A stretch of DNA of 37,858 nucleotides from Flavobacteriales bacterium. Lineage in GTDB: Bacteria > Bacteroidota > Bacteroidia > Flavobacteriales_D > Crocinitomicaceae. Positions 32,271 through 37,858 of this stretch are shown piece by piece. Position 1 is the first letter of the stretch; each line of letters opens with the position of its first letter. Where the stretch lies: positions 1-37,858 of the forward strand of contig CANJSS010000010.1 of NCBI GenBank assembly GCA_947476955.1. The letters are read 5' to 3'. A program made the translations under genes and the position numbers. The notes under the pieces were generated by a model. The model searched no databases, was not told the DNA's origin, and saw only the letters and a program-made list of their open reading frames with translations.

Positions 32271-35200
32271 ATGTTAACTATGAGATTGTTAGCCTTATTT
32301 AGTGTATTTTTCCTTACAACCTTTGAGATTTTCTCTCAAGTGGTATGGATGCATCCAAATCAGGGGCAATGGGATAATAGAATAAGCTATAAAATTGATT
32401 TGGACCTTGGAGAAATGTATCTGGAAAAAACTGGATTCACCTATTTTTTGCATACGGCAAAGTCCAGACACATGCATAATGCAGAAACGGAACATGCTGA
32501 AAATGGCGCATTGGATTTTCAAGCGCATGTTATTCGAACGGAATTCATTGGCGCAAACACAAATGCAGTTATACGTGAGAATAATACTTCTGATTTTTAC
32601 CGAAATTACTTCATTGGGAACGATTCATCCAAATGGAAAGCACATGTAAAAAGCTTCTCATTATTGGAATATGTGGATTACTATCCAGGCACAAATTTGA
32701 TTCTCGATGGTTCTAATCAAAAACTTAAATATTCTTTCTTTTTAAAGCCGGGATCGGATGCTTCAAAAATAAAATACACTATAACTGGCGCGAATAAATC
32801 CTATATTGATCAAAACGGAAAGTTGCACCACGAAAATCGCTTTGGTGAAATTACGGAGTCCGCTCCAATCGCCTGGACTGAAAAGGAAGGTAAAAAAACT
32901 AAAGTTGAAGTAGAATATCGCTTGTTGGAAGGCGTAGTTTCTTTTCAATTTCCGAACGGATACGATTCAACTGCAAGTTTAATAATTGATCCTTACCTGG
33001 TTTTCTCAACTTTTACAGGTTCAACGGCAGATAATTGGGGTTTTACTGCTGCTCCGGATGCAGATGGAAACGTTTTTGCTGGTGGTATCGTTTTTTCGGG
33101 CGGTTATCCAACTACAAATGGCGCATTTGATGGCGCATACAATATTGGAACGGAATCCGGATATAACGTAGACGTAGGAATCACAAAATTCAATTCAACA
33201 GGCACAGCCTTGCTGTATTCAACCTACTTGGGCGGAAACGGTAACGAGACTCCAAATAGTATTATTTGTGCGCCATCGGGCGACTTATACGTTTTTGGTG
33301 TCACATCTTCTGTCAATTTTCCAATGGGTCCGTCACCGTATGATAATTCGTTCAATGGTGGGCCAACAGTTGTGGAGAATAATATTGGTTTTTCAGGATC
33401 AGATATTTATATCGCTAGACTGAATCCAAATGGAACGGCGCTTTTATCCTCTACATTTGTTGGCGGCGGCGGAACAGATGGTCTAAATTCTTCCAGTTTG
33501 CATTACAACTATGGTGATCAGTTTCGCGGGGAAATTAGCCTAGACTCCATTGGAAACATTTATGTTGCTTCTACCACGCAATCTGCCAATTTCCCTGTTT
33601 TATTGGGAAGTCAAAATGCTTTGAGCGGCACTCAGGATGCAGTGGTTTTTAAAATGAATGCAAATTTAAGCAGCATGCTTTGGAGTACTTATTTTGGAGG
33701 AAACACCAATGAAACTGGAAATTCTATTCAAGTTGCTAGTAATGGAAGCGTATATGTTGCAGGGGGTACTTCTTCGATTAACTTACCTTTTTTAACTGGT
33801 AATGATTTAACCTTCAACGGTGGAATTTCCGATGGTTACTTAACACGATTTAATGGAACCAATGGTGCTTTGATTGCTGGAACCTATATGGGATTTACAG
33901 AGTACGACCAGGCTTATTTTGTGCAGTTGGATTTAGATAATAATGCATACGTTTTTGGGCAATCACAATCTTCATGGCCAATTTCAGTAGGCTGCTACGG
34001 AAATCCTAATTCTGGCCAATTTATTCGAAAATATTCTCCGAATTTGTTAACCATAAATTGGTCTACGATGATTGGCGGAGGCACTGGAAATGTGGAGATT
34101 TCACCAACCGCTTTTTTAGTTTCTGATTGCTACGATATTTATTTGTCTGGATGGGGTGGGAGTGTAAATCAATCCGGGCAAGCAGCTCAAAGTACAAGTA
34201 ATGGATTTCCAACTACTTTTGATGCCTTTCAAACTACCACAAATGGGTCTAATTTTTATATTGCTGTATTGGATCAGGATGCTGCTATGCTAAAATACGC
34301 TACGTATATGGGTGGATCAACAAGTAGTTACAACCATGTGGATGGGGGAACGAGCCGTTTTGATAAATCCGGTAGAATTTACCATGCAGTTTGCGGCGCT
34401 TGTGGTGGAAGTGATTATGGTTTTACAAGCACTCCAGGAGTTTGGTCGCCAACTAATAACAGCACAAATTGTAATTTGGCGGCTTTTAAATTTGAGTTGA
34501 ATTCCATTGAAGCTATCGTTTCTGAGCCGCAAACAATCGTTTGTATGCCAGCTCCTGTTATTTTTGACAACAATAGTTCAAACGGCAATACTTTCTTGTG
34601 GAATTTTGGTGATGGTACTTTTTCAACAGCGATTAATCCTTCTCATTTCTATTCTGCACCCGGTGATTATAACGTTACATTGGTGGTAGCGGATTCCAAT
34701 GGGTGTTTTTCTCCTGATTCAGTAAATTTCGTAGTCAATATTGGTGATTTTCAAGGTGGCGTAACGCTTCCAACCAATTCAATTTGTCCAGGCGAAACGG
34801 CTCAGTTGGAAGCATTTGGTGGTGCTAATTACAGTTGGAGTCCCGCGAATTTATTGGATGATCCAACAAGTCCTACACCAATTGCAACAGTTTTGGAAAC
34901 TACTCTTTTTACTGTAATTATTAGTGATAGCTGCGGAACAGATACACTTTCGTTAACCTTGGTTGTTTTTCAATCCAATTCTTCCATCTCGAATGACACT
35001 TCCATTTGTGTTGGTAATTCTGTTCAACTCCAAGCGAGTGGCGGTGGAACATATCTTTGGTCGCCACCAACATTTTTGGATAATGTTTCTATTTCCAATC
35101 CAATTTCGACTCCTGCAAATACAATTACCTATTTTGTAGAAGTTATTTCAGTGAATGGCTGCGTCGCTAACGATACCGTTACAATTTCAGTATTTTTTGA

Positions 35201-36155
35201 TCCTCCAGTTCCTCAAGTACCTGTAAATCCAAACATGTGTGTTGGCGATTCTCTAACTCTAACAGTTTCAGGTGCAGAAACGTATGTATGGTCTCCCAAT
35301 TACCAAATTAACACTTTGGTTGGTTCTTCTGTAACGGTTTCCCCAGCAGATGATTTTACTTATTATTGTGATTTTACGAACGCTTGTGGCACCTTACGCG
35401 ACTCTGTAATGGTAATAGTTGTTTCCGCTACGATTCTAGCAGGAAATGATACGATTGTATGTCCGGGAGAATCTGTCCCGCTTTGGGCAAGTGGTGGCGT
35501 TTCCTATAGTTGGTTTCCGAATCAAACTTTGAATAACGCCTATGCTGCTCAAGTTATAGCGACACCTGCTGCACCAACAATTTATTCTGTTATTGGTACG
35601 GATCAAAATGGTTGCGTGGATACGGCTAATGTCTTTGTTGACTTGTTTCCATTGCCTTTTATTCAAACGTCGCCAGATGTTTATGCCTTATTTGGTGATG
35701 TGATTCAGTTATCCGCGACGAGTTCTACCCCAGGACCATATACTTGGTCTCCTGCTGAATATGTGAGTTGTGTAAACTGCAGCAGTCCAACGGTTCAACC
35801 GGATGTAAATATGGATTTCACAGTAACGTATACCGATATTAATGGGTGTGCAGCATCTGATATTGTATCCATTTATTATACGCCAATTCTCTTTATCCCA
35901 AATACATTTACACCAAATGGGGATGAAAGCAACCAGGGTTTCAGAATTTCAGCCAGCAACATTCGTTCGTTCGAATTACTTTTGTTTGATCGTTGGGGAG
36001 AATTAATCTATACGATGGACGATCTGAAAGATTATTGGGATGGTTCCTATAACGGATATTCGTGCCAAGACGGAACCTATGTTTGGACAATAAAATACTA
36101 CGACTTTTTAGGGAAAGCCTATGCGTTAAATGGGCATGTGAATCTTATTCGCTAG
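32271..36155 (+). CDS. Large T9SS-exported surface protein (DUF7948-like, SBBP repeats, PKD, Ig-like repeats, type B CTD)
   Basis: This 1294-residue protein begins with a signal peptide (LLALFSVFFLTTFEIFSQ). A DUF7948-like N-terminal domain follows (about 25-245; WMHPNQGQW, DLYLEKTGFTYFL-type strand). A beta-propeller-like array of SBBP repeats spans about 250-750 (LLYSTYLGGNGNETPNSI, SSTFVGGGGTDGLN, LWSTYFGGNTNETGNSI). A PKD domain lies at about 755-825 (FLWNFGDGTF). Five tandem Ig-like repeats cover about 837-1203. The gliding-type CTD is at about 1204-1294 (NTFTPNGDESNQGF, LFDRWGELIY). It is therefore a T9SS cargo probably attached to the cell surface. Start could be ATG 32271 or 32280. 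It is a single gene divergent from purF. Confidence 0.88.
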   Translation: MLTMRLLALFSVFFLTTFEIFSQVVWMHPNQGQWDNRISYKIDLDLGEMYLEKTGFTYFLHTAKSRHMHNAETEHAENGALDFQAHVIRTEFIGANTNAVIRENNTSDFYRNYFIGNDSSKWKAHVKSFSLLEYVDYYPGTNLILDGSNQKLKYSFFLKPGSDASKIKYTITGANKSYIDQNGKLHHENRFGEITESAPIAWTEKEGKKTKVEVEYRLLEGVVSFQFPNGYDSTASLIIDPYLVFSTFTGSTADNWGFTAAPDADGNVFAGGIVFSGGYPTTNGAFDGAYNIGTESGYNVDVGITKFNSTGTALLYSTYLGGNGNETPNSIICAPSGDLYVFGVTSSVNFPMGPSPYDNSFNGGPTVVENNIGFSGSDIYIARLNPNGTALLSSTFVGGGGTDGLNSSSLHYNYGDQFRGEISLDSIGNIYVASTTQSANFPVLLGSQNALSGTQDAVVFKMNANLSSMLWSTYFGGNTNETGNSIQVASNGSVYVAGGTSSINLPFLTGNDLTFNGGISDGYLTRFNGTNGALIAGTYMGFTEYDQAYFVQLDLDNNAYVFGQSQSSWPISVGCYGNPNSGQFIRKYSPNLLTINWSTMIGGGTGNVEISPTAFLVSDCYDIYLSGWGGSVNQSGQAAQSTSNGFPTTFDAFQTTTNGSNFYIAVLDQDAAMLKYATYMGGSTSSYNHVDGGTSRFDKSGRIYHAVCGACGGSDYGFTSTPGVWSPTNNSTNCNLAAFKFELNSIEAIVSEPQTIVCMPAPVIFDNNSSNGNTFLWNFGDGTFSTAINPSHFYSAPGDYNVTLVVADSNGCFSPDSVNFVVNIGDFQGGVTLPTNSICPGETAQLEAFGGANYSWSPANLLDDPTSPTPIATVLETTLFTVIISDSCGTDTLSLTLVVFQSNSSISNDTSICVGNSVQLQASGGGTYLWSPPTFLDNVSISNPISTPANTITYFVEVISVNGCVANDTVTISVFFDPPVPQVPVNPNMCVGDSLTLTVSGAETYVWSPNYQINTLVGSSVTVSPADDFTYYCDFTNACGTLRDSVMVIVVSATILAGNDTIVCPGESVPLWASGGVSYSWFPNQTLNNAYAAQVIATPAAPTIYSVIGTDQNGCVDTANVFVDLFPLPFIQTSPDVYALFGDVIQLSATSSTPGPYTWSPAEYVSCVNCSSPTVQPDVNMDFTVTYTDINGCAASDIVSIYYTPILFIPNTFTPNGDESNQGFRISASNIRSFELLLFDRWGELIYTMDDLKDYWDGSYNGYSCQDGTYVWTIKYYDFLGKAYALNGHVNLIR
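34779..35879 (+). repeat. Five tandem Ig-like repeats encoded inside the large T9SS protein
   Basis: Repeat starts at about 34779, 35001, 35232, 35454 and 35688 (residues 837, 911, 988, 1062, 1140), with a period of 74-78 residues. Each has a short core of the form C-x-G-[DEN]-[ST]-x-x-L near the start, a YxWxP strand and an NGC or ACG turn near the end. The fifth unit lacks the first Cys (ALFGDVIQL). They are divergent at DNA level, so recombination is not obvious. Confidence 0.7.
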
Positions 36156-36194
36156 TGTTCACCAAAAAAATTACTATCAAATTTATCTGCGCTT

Positions 36195-36740
36195 TTGAAA
36201 AAAATAAAATTCACTATAACGATATCTTGGATCATCCTTACTAGAATGTATGATGCTTATTCCACGAACCAATTAACACCAGATTTAAGCAAGGAGAGCA
36301 ATCCACTTGTCAGCGTTTTAGGAATGACTTGGGCGCCGTTATTAATTGTGCTCGGTTTATTGACAGTATATGTTGTTTATGCTTATTACTTAAGTACTTT
36401 TAAACCTACACGTCTTTTTCCAACCCAAAAAGGATATACTTTTAAGGAATTCGTAACATTTACGTATTTGGGTCGAACCGATAGCTGGATGGCTTTATTG
36501 TATAAGTTCCCAAAAGATTTGAACCGATTGAACAACTGGATGGGAATTGTATTAACGAAAGGTCTTGTTTTTGCTGGTGTGGTTTCGACAACTATGTGGC
36601 TATTCATTAACTACACGGATTTCTATAAAAATATGCATAGCGCTCAACTCGTTTATAGCATATTAATCATCGGTTTCTTAGCTATTATTTATTTTTGGAA
36701 TAAGAAAATGTATGCTAACTATTTGTCCGAAACGAATTAG
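36195..36740 (+). CDS. Small membrane protein of unknown function, possibly DUF5658-like
   Basis: This 181-residue protein has about four hydrophobic segments (7-17, 46-66, 122-139, 150-168). Early motif YDAYSTNQLTPDLSKESNPLVS resembles the D-x-x-S-T ... E-x-N-P pattern of small membrane families such as DUF5658; I offer this only as a likeness. The start is TTG at 36195; no ATG precedes it in frame after the previous stop. ATG 36246 is the alternative but would drop the first helix and begin at the motif. It lies 39 bases after the large T9SS gene, perhaps on its transcript. Function unknown. Confidence 0.6.
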   Translation: MKKIKFTITISWIILTRMYDAYSTNQLTPDLSKESNPLVSVLGMTWAPLLIVLGLLTVYVVYAYYLSTFKPTRLFPTQKGYTFKEFVTFTYLGRTDSWMALLYKFPKDLNRLNNWMGIVLTKGLVFAGVVSTTMWLFINYTDFYKNMHSAQLVYSILIIGFLAIIYFWNKKMYANYLSETN

Positions 36741-36960
36741 TAATCGGCTTTCAATTTTTGAGTTAATCTTTAAGCGTTCATTTAATTTCTGAACGACTAA
36801 GCACTAATTTCCTAAAATCATATTTGTAACCGAAATAAATATTGGCCGAGGCCTATAGATCAACTTCCTCTTTTGGTATGAATTCGCTGTTTATTCGGTT
36901 TTTTCTATCCAACCTTTTATACAAGGCTGTAATTTCCTTTTACGGTAATAAGTCTTGATT
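36741..36960. other. Intergenic region between convergent genes, weak hairpin only
   Basis: These 220 bases contain no supported gene. The only structure I see is CGTTCA (36775-36780) with TGAACG (36790-36795) around a nine-base loop, which could be a weak terminator for the membrane protein gene, and a GGCCGAGGCC stretch near 36843. No RNA family is recognised. Confidence 0.3.
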
Positions 36961-37485
36961 TTATATAAATCTTGGGTCTACTTCCATAACATGACCACAA
37001 TTTTTACACGTTCGATGTGCTTCGGAACTGTAGAATTCTCTAAAACGGGGTAGAAAATCATTTTCTATATTGGATAAGGGAAAACGGTATTCGTGTAGTT
37101 TTGTATTGCACGTTTCACAAAACCACATTAAACCATCCACAAGATCTGTTCCTATCCGTACTTTCTCTATTACCAAGCCAACGGTATTGGCGCCACGAAT
37201 TGGGGAGTGTGGTGTATTTCCTGGAAGTAAGAAAATCTCTCCTTCTTTGATCACAATATCCTTCGCTTTGCCTTCGTCTTGAATACGAACAGTAATGTCG
37301 CCCTCTATCTGATAGAAAAGCTCTTCACTCTCGTTGAAATGGTAGTCTTTTCTCGCGTTTGGACCGCCAACAACCATCACAATAAAATCTCCTGCTTCGA
37401 CATATAAATTTTTATTGCCAACTGGTGGTTTAAGCATATCGCGGTTATCATCAATCCACTTTTGAAGGTTAAAGGGAGCCATCAT
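36961..37485 (-). CDS. nbaC: 3-hydroxyanthranilate 3,4-dioxygenase
   Basis: This 174-residue cupin opens 3-hydroxyanthranilate to an unstable semialdehyde, the step before quinolinate or further catabolism in the kynurenine pathway. The Fe ligands are H49, E55 and H93 (DYHFNESEE, TPHSPIR). R45 and R97 match the substrate-binding arginines of the Cupriavidus metallidurans enzyme at an offset of two. The C-terminus has a rubredoxin-like site with C123, C126, C160 and C163, which binds a second iron in that enzyme. Either Met1 or Met2 could be the start. No other kynurenine gene is visible here. The gene ends 220 bases from a convergent gene. Confidence 0.95.
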   Translation of the reverse strand: MMAPFNLQKWIDDNRDMLKPPVGNKNLYVEAGDFIVMVVGGPNARKDYHFNESEELFYQIEGDITVRIQDEGKAKDIVIKEGEIFLLPGNTPHSPIRGANTVGLVIEKVRIGTDLVDGLMWFCETCNTKLHEYRFPLSNIENDFLPRFREFYSSEAHRTCKNCGHVMEVDPRFI

Positions 37486-37586
37486 ATTTTCTCATTTTAT
37501 GTAAATATAAAAAGTCTTTTAGGAATAATGAATTAGTCCAAGGATTTATCGCTTTTGGTTTTACTTTTTTTTCAACTATCCTTCAA

Positions 37587-37602
37587 CCAATTTTAAAATT
37601 GG
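37587..37602. promoter_or_regulatory. Perfect 16-base palindrome upstream of nbaC
   Basis: CCAATTTTAAAATTGG is fully self-complementary and lies about 100 bases before the nbaC start codon, between it and a terminator hairpin. It may be an operator, but AT-rich palindromes also arise by chance. No promoter box is recognised for nbaC. Confidence 0.25.
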
Positions 37603-37625
37603 ACCAAGCTAAATTTGACACAAAA

Positions 37626-37655
37626 AAAGAGGGAGACCAATTGGCCTCCCTCTTT
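37626..37655. terminator. Hairpin terminator after the right-edge T9SS gene
   Basis: AAAGAGGGAG (37626-37635) pairs with CTCCCTCTTT (37646-37655), and the stem continues inside as CCAATTGG after one mismatch. Read on the minus strand it lies about 18 bases after the stop at 37673 and ends in a run of T, as expected for intrinsic termination. Confidence 0.75.
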
Positions 37656-37672
37656 CAATTTCAATAGAAATC

Positions 37673-37858
37673 TTATTGTAAGATCACACGGAATACTTTC
37701 TCAGCGTTATCATTGAAAACGCGGATCATATACATTCCTGTAACTTTTCCATTTAAATTAATTTCAGTTACGGATGTTCCGTTGATCGCTGATTTTTTAG
37801 TAGCGATAACACGACCATCGATATCTGTTATTTCGTAGTGGAACACTTCTGTTGAACC
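37673..37858 (-). CDS. T9SS cargo protein, C-terminal sorting domain only (cut by window edge)
   Basis: The minus strand is open from the right edge to a TAA at 37675-37673, encoding the last 61 residues of a larger protein. The visible part has YEITDIDGRVIATKK, TEINLNGKVTGMYMIRV and EKVFRVILQ, the strands of a type A T9SS sorting domain (TIGR04183 type). The cargo itself lies outside the window. The gene is followed by a clear hairpin terminator, so it is transcribed separately from nbaC. Confidence 0.8.
   Translation of the reverse strand, partial: GSTEVFHYEITDIDGRVIATKKSAINGTSVTEINLNGKVTGMYMIRVFNDNAEKVFRVILQ

Noticed and set aside
1-37858. CRISPR array, tRNA, rRNA, transposon or prophage
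   Set aside because: No regularly spaced direct repeats, cloverleaf sequences, transposase or integrase frames, or terminal inverted repeats were seen on reading both strands.

Overview
The window looks like chromosomal DNA of a low-GC member of the Bacteroidota, most likely class Flavobacteriia. Four genes carry type IX secretion (T9SS) or gliding-type C-terminal sorting domains. Many genes have the Bacteroidota promoter box TAnnTTTG upstream and little Shine-Dalgarno sequence. Several conserved-unknown proteins also look typical of the phylum. A Crocinitomicaceae-like affiliation is only a guess. There is no phage, integrase, insertion sequence, CRISPR array, rRNA or tRNA that I can see. 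Genes are dense and no gene-free stretch exceeds 300 bases; the longest are 2523-2757 (about 235) and 36741-36960 (about 220).

Region by region. 1-1657: end of a GT-C mannosyltransferase-like membrane protein and a GT9 heptosyltransferase-like enzyme (envelope glycans). 1785-4302: a papain/NlpC-like cysteine amidohydrolase candidate followed by a glutamate-cysteine-ligase/amidoligase-fold protein; this pair is the best candidate for something undescribed. 4353-8908: acyl-CoA thioesterase, bifunctional phosphoglucose/phosphomannose isomerase, lipB, a conserved unknown, a CarH-like MerR-B12 photoreceptor-type regulator, and a lipoprotein. 8968-12361: an Mrp-NFU iron-sulfur pair, a GT39-like glycosyltransferase and an Mn-type superoxide dismutase. 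12531-18682: a T9SS-exported PKD protein and two tandem amidohydrolase-family proteins of which only one module keeps its metal ligands. 18798-20760: a His-rich four-helix membrane protein, a lipoprotein cytochrome c and hflX. 20845-27626: a T9SS adhesin-like protein, an M20 dipeptidase, a LEA14-like lipoprotein, a transglutaminase-like candidate, panD, a flippase-like membrane protein and rfaE2. 27655-32076: gpmI, an orphan histidine kinase and a PurF-type enzyme. 32271-37858: a 1294-residue T9SS protein, a small membrane protein, 3-hydroxyanthranilate dioxygenase and the 3' end of another T9SS cargo gene.

Most of the window is housekeeping. rfaE2 (ADP-heptose precursor synthesis) and the GT9 enzyme both fit heptose-containing surface glycans. 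Mrp and NFU fit Fe-S assembly, and lipB fits lipoylation, which itself depends on Fe-S enzymes. The T9SS cargo genes sit singly among housekeeping genes, each apparently with its own transcription unit. Convergent genes are separated by self-complementary hairpins that can terminate in both directions (14276-14321, 20787-20822).
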